From Chitinophaga sp. (GTDB taxonomy: Bacteria; Bacteroidota; Bacteroidia; Chitinophagales; Chitinophagaceae), in the NCBI RefSeq assembly GCF_017745275.1, contig NZ_JAGHZS010000010.1:538073-602072 (forward strand): 64,000 nucleotides of DNA. Direction: 5' to 3'. This document shows positions 17,610 to 24,446 of this stretch, piece after piece; position 1 is the first letter of the stretch; every line of letters starts with the position of its first letter. Made by a program: the position numbers and the translations under genes. Below the pieces are notes generated by a model that did not search any database, was not told where the DNA came from, and saw only the letters and a list, made by a program, of their open reading frames with translations.

Positions 17610-19978
17610 AAATGAAAACGCTCTTCGCCGTGTTAATGGCGCTGGTAGCCCAGCTACAGTTGCAGGCCCAGTCAACCGCCATTAACCCATCGCTCTTAAC
17701 CGGCATCTGGCCGGCCGCATGGATTGCCTGTCCCGGTGCACCCGCCCGGGAATACGGGGTATACCATTTCAGGAAAACATGGTCGCTTTCCGAAAAGCCG
17801 GACCATTTCGTGGTAAACGTAACTGCGGATAACCGTTACCGTTTGCTGGTAAATGGTACCCCCGTGAGCAGCGGTCCCGCACGGGGCGACCTCTACAACT
17901 GGTACTATGAAACTGTTGATATCGCTCCTTATCTCCGTTCCGGTAACAACACCATCGCTGCCCTGGTATGGAATATGGGGACCCTGGCGCCGGTAGCACA
18001 GATCTCTAACCGCACCGCTTTCCTGCTGCAGGGTAATACAGCAAAAGAAGCCGCCGTGAATACCGGCAGGGACTGGAAAGTGCTGCACGACAGCGCCTAC
18101 ACGCCCTGTTCTACAGATAACAGCGAACGGCTGCAAGCCTATATCGTAGTAGGCCCTGGTGATGAGGTGCGTGGTAACGTATATCCGTGGGGGTGGGAAC
18201 AACCCGGCTATGACGACAGCCAGTGGGCCAATGCCATCACCATTCCTACCGGCGCTACGCCGGTAGGCTACGGCACGGATAATTACTGGACCCTTGCGCC
18301 ACGCAGCATCCCGTTGTTTGAAGAAACACGGCAACGGATACCCGCACTCAGGCGCAGTGACCTGGCCCAGCCACCAACAGGATTTCCTGACGGACAGCAT
18401 CCGTTGACCGTACCCGCAAATAGCACGGTGCATCTCTTGCTGGACCAGACCTATAATACCGTGGCCTATCCTGAACTACAGGTGAGTGGCGGTAAAGATG
18501 CTGTTGTAAAACTGACCTATGCAGAAGCCCTGTTTGATAAGAACGGGCAAAAAGGTAATCGCAATGACATCAACGGAAAGGAAATAAAAGGCAACACAGA
18601 TATTTTTCATCCGGATGGCGGAGCTGACCGGAAGTTCCGTCCACTGTGGCTCCGCACGTATCGCTACCTGCAACTGGAGGTGACCACCGCTGGTGAGCCA
18701 CTGGTGATTACAGATATTTACGGTATGCGCACCGGGTATCCGTTACAACTGAAAGCAGCCTTTAGCTGCAACGACAGCAGCCTGTTGCAGATCTGGCAAA
18801 CGGGCTGGCGCACCGCGAAACTATGTGCAGGTGAAACCTATTTCGATTGCCCCTACTATGAGCAGTTGCAATATGAAGGCGATACCCGCATCCAGGCATT
18901 GATATCCTTGTATACCAGCGGTGATGACCGTCTTGTTCGAAAGGCACTGATGGATTTCTATCATTCCCGCACGCCTGAAGGTCAGCCACAGGGGCGCTAT
19001 CCCAGCAACCGGCTACAGGTGATTCCTACCTTCTCCCTGTTCTGGATCACGATGATTCACGACTACTGGATGCATAGGCCCGATGACGCATTTGTTAAAC
19101 AATTTTTATCTGCCATGAAAGATGTGCTCGACTGGCATGAGCGCGGCATAGACCCGAAAACAGGCATGCTGGGGCCATTGAGCTGGTGGAGTTTTATAGA
19201 TTGGGTACCTGGCCTCGAGAATTTCAGTGGTGGTGCAGAACACAACAGTGCCATCCGTACTCTCCATTATGCGTATACGTTAGCACAGGCAGCGGAGCTG
19301 GCGGCTTATTTTGGTCAGACCGAAAATGCAACGCACTGGCGGCAACTGGCCAAATTACTGAATACACATACCTATTCCCTTTGTTTCGATGCCACCAGGG
19401 GTGTGATGGCTGATGCGCCATCCAGGAAAAGCTACAGCCAGCATGCCAATATCATGGCGGCGCTCAGCGGTGCATTATCATCCAAAGAATTGCCGCAGGT
19501 ATTACAAAAAGTGCTGACCGATAAAACATTGAGCCAGGCTACTTTTTATTATCGTTTTTATCTTACACAGGCGTTGAAAAAAGCGCATATGGCAGATGTG
19601 TATTACGATCAGCTGGGCCCCTGGCGTGATATGCTGCAGCTGGGATTAACTACTTTTGCAGAGAAGCCGGAACCCACCCGTTCCGATTGCCATGCCTGGG
19701 CAGCCAGCCCCAATTATGACTTTCTGGCTACCATCTGCGGCATTGTGCCGGATGCCCCCGGTTTTAAAAAGGTACTCATAGCGCCGGCCATGGGTGCATT
19801 GCAGGAAGTGAAAGGGGTGTTGCCGCATCCGGCGGGGGATATAACGGTGTCGCTTACACGAAACAAGGCACATGGTGTAACCGGGTCAGTGGTACTGCCA
19901 GCAGGTATTACCGGCAGATTTAGTTGGGAGGGCAAAGAAATTGTATTACACGCAGGAAGCCAACAGATTCATCTTTAG
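17603..19978 (+). CDS. GH78-family alpha-L-rhamnosidase-like glycoside hydrolase
   Basis: The product has 791 residues; start 17603 overlaps the susD stop by 7 bp, and the ATG at 17612 gives a slightly shorter signal peptide (MKTLFAVLMALVAQLQLQAQ). The N-terminal beta-sandwich part (WPAAWIACPG, VNVTADNRYRLLVNG, TIAALVWNMG) is typical of bacterial alpha-L-rhamnosidases. The (alpha/alpha)6 catalytic domain has ETYFDCPYYEQLQYEGDTRIQ, the GH78 active-site stretch in a variant form, and SWWSFIDWVPG. It should release terminal L-rhamnose, or a similar deoxysugar, in the periplasm. Variant members of this family can have other specificities. Confidence 0.85.
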   Translation: MVKMKTLFAVLMALVAQLQLQAQSTAINPSLLTGIWPAAWIACPGAPAREYGVYHFRKTWSLSEKPDHFVVNVTADNRYRLLVNGTPVSSGPARGDLYNWYYETVDIAPYLRSGNNTIAALVWNMGTLAPVAQISNRTAFLLQGNTAKEAAVNTGRDWKVLHDSAYTPCSTDNSERLQAYIVVGPGDEVRGNVYPWGWEQPGYDDSQWANAITIPTGATPVGYGTDNYWTLAPRSIPLFEETRQRIPALRRSDLAQPPTGFPDGQHPLTVPANSTVHLLLDQTYNTVAYPELQVSGGKDAVVKLTYAEALFDKNGQKGNRNDINGKEIKGNTDIFHPDGGADRKFRPLWLRTYRYLQLEVTTAGEPLVITDIYGMRTGYPLQLKAAFSCNDSSLLQIWQTGWRTAKLCAGETYFDCPYYEQLQYEGDTRIQALISLYTSGDDRLVRKALMDFYHSRTPEGQPQGRYPSNRLQVIPTFSLFWITMIHDYWMHRPDDAFVKQFLSAMKDVLDWHERGIDPKTGMLGPLSWWSFIDWVPGLENFSGGAEHNSAIRTLHYAYTLAQAAELAAYFGQTENATHWRQLAKLLNTHTYSLCFDATRGVMADAPSRKSYSQHANIMAALSGALSSKELPQVLQKVLTDKTLSQATFYYRFYLTQALKKAHMADVYYDQLGPWRDMLQLGLTTFAEKPEPTRSDCHAWAASPNYDFLATICGIVPDAPGFKKVLIAPAMGALQEVKGVLPHPAGDITVSLTRNKAHGVTGSVVLPAGITGRFSWEGKEIVLHAGSQQIHL

Positions 19979-19989
19979 AAAACAACCTG

Positions 19990-20907
19990 ATGAAAAAGAA
20001 AGGAATATTACTGCTCCTCTGCTTAAAAGTAATGGCGGGGTATGCACAGCAACAGTGGCCGTTATACCCCGACAGTATTCCCAATGCTACCGGTGTAGCG
20101 GATGAAGAACGGCGGCGGGCAGATCCGGTAGTGGATACATTGGTAGATCATGTGTCACGGCCAACGCTGACCATTTACCGGCCGCCGGCCGGTAAAGCAA
20201 ATGGCGCTGCCGTGATTATTTGCCCCGGTGGTGGTTATCACGTGCTTTGTATTAAAATGGAAGGAGAGAAGGTGGCTAAAGCATTCGCGCAAATGGGTGT
20301 AACCGCTTTCGTATTAAAATACCGGTTGCCCAACCGGCATACTATGCGGGAGCCATCCATTGGGCCTTTGCAGGATGCACAACAGGCCATTAAAACAGTG
20401 CGGCAACAGGCGGCGCAGTGGCAAATAGATCCGCATCGCATTGGGTTAATGGGCTTCTCCGCCGGCGGACATGTGGCTGCTACCGCCGGAACACACTTTG
20501 ATCAGGCATTGATTAATAATCCGGATGGCATCAGTTTGCGCCCGGATTTCTTGTTGCTGGTATACCCCGTCATCAGTTGTACTGATAGTGTAGGACATAT
20601 CGGTTGTCGTAACAATTTACTCGGCGCCACACCCACAGCCGCGCAAATAAAATGGTTCTCCAATGAGTTGCAGGTGACTAATAAAACACCGCCAGCATGG
20701 CTGGTACATGCCGGTGATGATACGGTGGTGCTGGTGCGGAATAGTTTATTGTTTTATGAGGCATTACAACGGAATAAAGTAGCTGCTGCCATTCATTTGT
20801 ATGAAAAAGGCGAACATGGTTTTCTCGGTAAACCCCCGTTTGAGGAGTGGTTTGGGCGTTGTGCCTATTGGATGCAGGAAGGGGGGTGGTTAGGCGCGGT
20901 CAAATGA
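19990..20907 (+). CDS. Secreted alpha/beta-hydrolase, acetyl-esterase-like
   Basis: The ATG at 19990 is preferred because it starts a signal peptide (MKKKGILLLLCLKVMAGYAQQ), giving 305 residues. The oxyanion loop motif VIICPGGGYHVLC, the nucleophile elbow GFSAGGH, the acid HAGDDTVV and the histidine EHGF are all present in order, as in BD-FAE/xylan esterase-like proteins. It probably removes acetyl or similar esters from the glycan handled by locus 1. It is the last gene of that operon, 11 bp after the rhamnosidase. Confidence 0.88.
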   Translation: MKKKGILLLLCLKVMAGYAQQQWPLYPDSIPNATGVADEERRRADPVVDTLVDHVSRPTLTIYRPPAGKANGAAVIICPGGGYHVLCIKMEGEKVAKAFAQMGVTAFVLKYRLPNRHTMREPSIGPLQDAQQAIKTVRQQAAQWQIDPHRIGLMGFSAGGHVAATAGTHFDQALINNPDGISLRPDFLLLVYPVISCTDSVGHIGCRNNLLGATPTAAQIKWFSNELQVTNKTPPAWLVHAGDDTVVLVRNSLLFYEALQRNKVAAAIHLYEKGEHGFLGKPPFEEWFGRCAYWMQEGGWLGAVK

Positions 20908-20915
20908 TGTTGAGA

Positions 20916-21575
20916 TTATTTTCCCATATAATAAAGCGGACCATGTTTGGGAAAAACAACTGTGTTACCTCCCTTATGTGCGTGTGGAATATATCCTGGC
21001 GGGGGAGTTGGCAGTTGTTGTGCGCATTCATTTGAACAAAGACTGGCCAGCAATGGGGCGTCATCATGGCCTATCTGTAACGTTATCCAAACCTGGTTAG
21101 CCTGGTTATCGTGCATTGTTTTATCACATACACTGCACTTCATATGATCCCCATCATATCGGATATGAAAATCATTCAAATCCGGGAACGGTTTTTTATT
21201 TTTAAAATTGCCGTATAATTTCCGGATGCTCACTCTGGTTTTTTTAAGGTGTTTGCAGCGGGTGATCTCGTACGGAAACCAGTGCAGATCGCGGGAGGTA
21301 TAAGGGTCAAAATCTTCCAGTGCCGCCATCATACCTATTTCCGGCGGTATTCTTTTCAGCTTGCTACCATATAAACGCATTTTTTTTACGCTTGTCAGTG
21401 TCCCGATTGTCGTGGGCAGTGTATAGATCCGTTGAAAATGCTCGTCCCCCAAATACTCTCGTGGTGCAAATTCTGTGCGATGCTCCCGTGCGCAGATGTC
21501 TACGTATTCACAAAGCATTTTCCATGCTTCACTGTTTCTGTCCTGATCATCCGGTTTGAGTTTCACAATATTCAT
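20916..21575 (-). CDS. Leucine-rich-repeat protein with a putative zinc site
   Basis: The product has 219 residues without a signal peptide, so it is likely cytoplasmic. Residues about 50-115 hold irregular leucine-rich repeats (LPTTIGTLTSVKKMRLYGSK, LKRIPPEIGMMAALEDFDP). The C-terminal part has CSVCDKTM and, later, LCSNECAQ, a four-cysteine pattern that could bind zinc. Function is unknown. It is convergent with the locus-1 operon, with stops 8 bp apart. Confidence 0.65.
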   Translation of the reverse strand: MNIVKLKPDDQDRNSEAWKMLCEYVDICAREHRTEFAPREYLGDEHFQRIYTLPTTIGTLTSVKKMRLYGSKLKRIPPEIGMMAALEDFDPYTSRDLHWFPYEITRCKHLKKTRVSIRKLYGNFKNKKPFPDLNDFHIRYDGDHMKCSVCDKTMHDNQANQVWITLQIGHDDAPLLASLCSNECAQQLPTPPPGYIPHAHKGGNTVVFPKHGPLYYMGK

Positions 21576-21662
21576 AGGTAGTGTTTAGGTATAAGTAAAC
21601 ATACTCTTTTTTTGACTGATGTAGTCAGCAGATGCCCCGCATTTTCTCATCTCCCCAAAAAA

Positions 21663-21712
21663 TAATTTTGCGCAGTCAAATAGCTGCATTATATTGCAGT
21701 CAAATGGCTGCA
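21663..21712 (+). promoter_or_regulatory. ArsR operon promoter with tandem operators
   Basis: TAATTTTG at 21663-21670 is a -7 element of the TAnnTTTG type. Just behind it, GCAGTCAAATAGCTGCA (21672-21688) and GCAGTCAAATGGCTGCA (21696-21712) are direct copies 24 bp apart differing at one base; each has GCAG/CTGC arms. The second ends 4 bp before the ArsR ATG. Repressor binding here would cover the transcription start, the usual layout for ArsR autoregulation. Confidence 0.65.
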
Positions 21713-21716
21713 AATA

Positions 21717-22046
21717 ATGGAAATCCGTAGAGATGTTTTTCAGGCTATCGCCGACCCTACACGTAGGGCTATACTGGCTTTGGTGGCATTACAGGCAATG
21801 ACGCCGGGGGCAATTGCCGAAAATTTTAATTCATCCCGGCAAACGATATCGAAGCATATTCAGATTCTGACGGAATGTGAATTGTTGCATCAGCACCAAA
21901 CGGGGCGCGAAATTCATTACCAGTTAAATCCGCGGAAGATGAAGGAAATAGCAGACTGGATAGCGCCGTATCAAAAGCTGTGGGACAATCGCTTAACCGC
22001 CATGGATGAGCTGTTGGGAGAGATGAAAGCAAAGAAGAAAAAATAA
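21717..22046 (+). CDS. ArsR-family winged-helix repressor
   Basis: The product has 109 residues. The winged-helix core is intact (DVFQAIADPTRRAILALVAL, MTPGAIAENFNSSRQTISKHIQIL, LLHQHQTGREIHYQLNP). No metal-binding cysteine motif is present, so this is a metal-independent member of the kind often found before SRPBCC genes. It starts a three-gene operon with VOC and SRPBCC proteins (28 and 12 bp gaps) and probably represses its own promoter through the tandem operators directly upstream. Confidence 0.92.
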   Translation: MEIRRDVFQAIADPTRRAILALVALQAMTPGAIAENFNSSRQTISKHIQILTECELLHQHQTGREIHYQLNPRKMKEIADWIAPYQKLWDNRLTAMDELLGEMKAKKKK

Positions 22047-22073
22047 TTCACTCATAACTTAAAATCAAATTTC

Positions 22074-22499
22074 ATGGAAAAACAATTGTATCCCTGCTTA
22101 TGGTTTGATGGTCAGGCCAGGGCAGCAGCAGATTTTTACTGTACTATTTTCCCGAATTCGAAAATTGTGAATGATAATGGAATGGTGGTTAACTTCGAAT
22201 TAAACGGGCAATTTTTTATGGGATTGAACGGCGGAGATAACTTTCATTTCAATGAGGCCGTTTCTTTTGTAATTACCTGTGATGATCAGGCGGAAATTGA
22301 TCACTATTGGTACAAACTCATTGCTGACGGCGGCAAGGAAGGTAACTGCGGCTGGTGTAAAGATAAGTTCGGATTGTCGTGGCAGGTAGTGCCCAAAGTA
22401 TTAGGTACACTATTGTCTGATCCACAGAAGGGGCAACGGGTAGTACAGGCATTTATGAAGATGAAGAAATTTGATATCGGCGCATTACAAAATGCTTAA
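22074..22499 (+). CDS. VOC-superfamily protein, PhnB-like
   Basis: The product has 141 residues. It opens with LYPCLWFDGQARAAADFYCTIFPNSKI and ends with SWQVVPKVLGTLLSDP...RVVQAFMKMKKFDI, the full pattern of the PhnB/3-demethylubiquinone methyltransferase-like VOC family. The biochemical role of this family is poorly defined. It is the middle gene of the ArsR operon. Confidence 0.88.
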   Translation: MEKQLYPCLWFDGQARAAADFYCTIFPNSKIVNDNGMVVNFELNGQFFMGLNGGDNFHFNEAVSFVITCDDQAEIDHYWYKLIADGGKEGNCGWCKDKFGLSWQVVPKVLGTLLSDPQKGQRVVQAFMKMKKFDIGALQNA

Positions 22500-22511
22500 T
22501 ACCGCATCTAT

Positions 22512-22988
22512 ATGGCGAAGCAAATTGAAGTAACAAAAGTATTCCATGCACCTATTGATATGGTTTGGCAGGTTTGGGTAGATCCTGAACTGGTAAAGCG
22601 TTGGTGGGGGCCAAAAGATTTTATTTCACCGGTAGCTGATATCGATTTTCGTGAAGGCGGTAAATCATTGGTGAGTATGAGAGCGCCAAAAGAAATGGGA
22701 GAGAAGGAATGGTATTCTATCTGGGAGTATGTAAAAATAATTCCTTTTGAAAAGATAGAATTCATTCAGAACCTGGCGGATAAAGACGGAAATAAAACGG
22801 AGCCCACCAAAGTAGGCATGCCAGCTGATTTCCCTACAGATATCAGAACGGTAGTAGTGTTCAGGCCTTTGGGGGATGACAGCACCGAGATGACAGTCAC
22901 GGAATATGCGGAATTTGGCAGTATGAGTCATTTTGCGCAATTAGGACTGGAGCAGAGTATGCAGAAGGTGGCTGTTATTTTTCAATAG
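22512..22988 (+). CDS. SRPBCC-domain protein (AHSA1-like)
   Basis: The product has 158 residues with the START/AHSA1 landmarks FHAPIDMVWQVWVDPELVKRWWGPKDF, GKSLVSMRAP and a C-terminal helix (FAQLGLEQSMQKVAVIF). The fold makes a deep hydrophobic pocket that binds lipids or other small molecules. It is the third gene of the ArsR operon; its stop is 4 bp from the stop of the convergent HxlR gene. Confidence 0.88.
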   Translation: MAKQIEVTKVFHAPIDMVWQVWVDPELVKRWWGPKDFISPVADIDFREGGKSLVSMRAPKEMGEKEWYSIWEYVKIIPFEKIEFIQNLADKDGNKTEPTKVGMPADFPTDIRTVVVFRPLGDDSTEMTVTEYAEFGSMSHFAQLGLEQSMQKVAVIFQ

Positions 22989-22992
22989 ATGC

Positions 22993-23346
22993 TTACCTGA
23001 TTTTCTGCCGGTGATTTAATCCCCATTCCACCAGGCTGTCATTTACCGTAAAAACGCTGAGTCCATATGGCGTGATAGCATAGCTCACGCTCACAGGCTT
23101 CGTATCTCTTACAGTTCGGGTGATCAGCAGGTTCAATTCAAGGTCCTGTAATTCTTTGGTTAGCATTTTTGCCGAAATACCTTCCACTTCCCGTTGAATT
23201 TTTTTGAAGGTGTTGCCTTCCGCCGCATGGATCCTGAGATGACGCATGATCCTTAGCTTCCATTTGCCACCGAGTACTTCCAGGCTGTCGCGGATAGCGG
23301 CCAGTTCCTGTTCGCAGATGGTATGTTGTTGATCTGGTTGTTTCAT
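22993..23346 (-). CDS. HxlR-family transcriptional regulator
   Basis: The product has 117 residues. The family core is clear: AIRDSLEVLGGKWKLRIMRHL, FKKIQREVEGISAKMLTKELQDLE and VSYAITPYGLSVFTVNDSLVEWG. A cysteine near the N-terminus (ICEQE, about residue 12) is where redox- or aldehyde-sensing members keep theirs. It is divergent from phzF, and the 36-bp palindrome at 23363-23398 between them is its probable operator. Confidence 0.9.
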   Translation of the reverse strand: MKQPDQQHTICEQELAAIRDSLEVLGGKWKLRIMRHLRIHAAEGNTFKKIQREVEGISAKMLTKELQDLELNLLITRTVRDTKPVSVSYAITPYGLSVFTVNDSLVEWGLNHRQKIR

Positions 23347-23362
23347 ATTGTAAGTATGTGAT

Positions 23363-23398
23363 AGTTAACCCGAGGTAACCGGTTACTTCGGGTTAACT
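23363..23398. promoter_or_regulatory. 36-bp palindromic operator between hxlR and phzF
   Basis: AGTTAACCCGAGGTAACC (23363-23380) is followed directly by its inverted copy (23381-23398), with 17 of 18 positions complementary. It contains four GTTAAC/GGTTAC-like half-sites. It ends about 26 bp upstream of a TAATTTTG -7 element (23425-23432) for phzF, and lies 16 bp upstream of the hxlR start, so one bound regulator could control both genes. Confidence 0.6.
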
Positions 23399-23424
23399 CA
23401 TAGCGAAAATAATGGATTGCTATC

Positions 23425-23432
23425 TAATTTTG
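23425..23432 (+). promoter_or_regulatory. Putative -7 promoter element of phzF
   Basis: TAATTTTG matches TAnnTTTG. No good TTTG is found 19-20 bp upstream, consistent with an activated or regulated promoter. Its position supports the phzF start at 23457. Confidence 0.4.
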
Positions 23433-23456
23433 AAAATCAAACAGTCACTTACAAAA

Positions 23457-24341
23457 ATGAAACAACTTGATTATTACGTATTGGATGTATTTACGGATCA
23501 GCCGTACAAAGGAAACCAGCTTTCTGTAGTTTGTATAGATCATGAACTGGAGATAGACCAGTATCACAACATATCGCGGGAGTTTGGTTATTCGGAAACC
23601 TCTTTTGTATATTATTCAGAAACAGAAAAAGTATTCAAAGTACGGTCTTTTACCCCTGCTAAATATGAGGTGGCCGGCGCCGGCCACAACTTACTGGGAG
23701 CCGTGTGCCTGGCACTGATAAAACAATGGAACGTTTTCTCTCATCAGGGGCAATCTCCCCGGGTGAAAGTAAAAGACATACCGGTTTCATTGCGGATAGC
23801 TACAAGGAACGAACTGCCTTATGTTGGCATGAAACAAAAGCCGGCTGTCATGGCGGGAGGGGTACCGGAAGATATCATTGCAGCAGCCATTGGATTACAG
23901 CGGGACGATTTGGTATTGTACGATTGGCCGGTGCAGATCGTCAGAACGGAAGTAGCGCATCTCATGGTACCTGTCAGGGATACGGCTGTATTAGAAAATG
24001 CGACCGTGAATAAACGGTTGTTAAAGCGTATCTCACAGCAATATGGTTTTGAAGGATTTTATCTTTTTACGACTAACGGTGTAGCCGATGGCGTCACTGT
24101 AGAATCGAGATTTTTCAACCCCGGCATCGGGATAGATGAAGATCCGGCTACAGGTACAGCAGCAGGGCCACTTGCGGGCTACCTGGAAAAACTGGGTTAT
24201 ATAGAGAAATACAAAGATTATATTTTTCTGCAGGGCAAATTTGTTGCACAGCCATCTACCCTTGCTGTTGTGGTAGAGGAGGATGGAATATGGGTGAGTG
24301 GTTCATCTGTAATAGTGATGGAAGGGAAAATATATTTGTAA
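23457..24341 (+). CDS. PhzF-family isomerase/epimerase-like protein
   Basis: The ATG at 23457 is preferred over 23412: an A-rich stretch precedes it and the product then begins at the family N-terminus (MKQLDYYVLDVFTDQPYKGN). Of 294 residues, GNQLSVV, the active-site glutamate in FGYSETSFVY and the C-terminal EDPATGTAAGPLAGYL match the diaminopimelate-epimerase-like PhzF fold. No phenazine genes are nearby, so a general isomerase role is more likely than phenazine synthesis. It is divergent from HxlR and ends at the long hairpin shared with katG. Confidence 0.9.
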   Translation: MKQLDYYVLDVFTDQPYKGNQLSVVCIDHELEIDQYHNISREFGYSETSFVYYSETEKVFKVRSFTPAKYEVAGAGHNLLGAVCLALIKQWNVFSHQGQSPRVKVKDIPVSLRIATRNELPYVGMKQKPAVMAGGVPEDIIAAAIGLQRDDLVLYDWPVQIVRTEVAHLMVPVRDTAVLENATVNKRLLKRISQQYGFEGFYLFTTNGVADGVTVESRFFNPGIGIDEDPATGTAAGPLAGYLEKLGYIEKYKDYIFLQGKFVAQPSTLAVVVEEDGIWVSGSSVIVMEGKIYL

Positions 24342-24360
24342 TGATAACATTACTGCATTA

Positions 24361-24432
24361 AAAAAGAGCCTCCATTTTTAAGTGCCCAAAAGTGTCTAAA
24401 CTTTTGGGCACTTAAAAATGGAGGCTCTTTTT
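24361..24432. terminator. Very long perfect hairpin terminator between phzF and katG
   Basis: A 33-bp perfect inverted repeat (arms 24361-24393 and 24400-24432) with a 6-nt loop starts with an A-run and ends in a T-run. It lies between convergent genes (stops at 24341 and 24447), so it can terminate both transcripts. The stem is about three times the usual length. Confidence 0.85.
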
Positions 24433-24446
24433 CTTTTTTTATTTTA

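Noticed and set aside
17696..18433. 245-residue frame antisense to the rhamnosidase gene
   Set aside because: A shadow of the real gene; its sequence has no domain and its codons mirror the opposite strand.
23457..24341. Phenazine biosynthesis cluster from the PhzF match
   Set aside because: No other phz genes are in the window; PhzF-like proteins are widespread isomerases.
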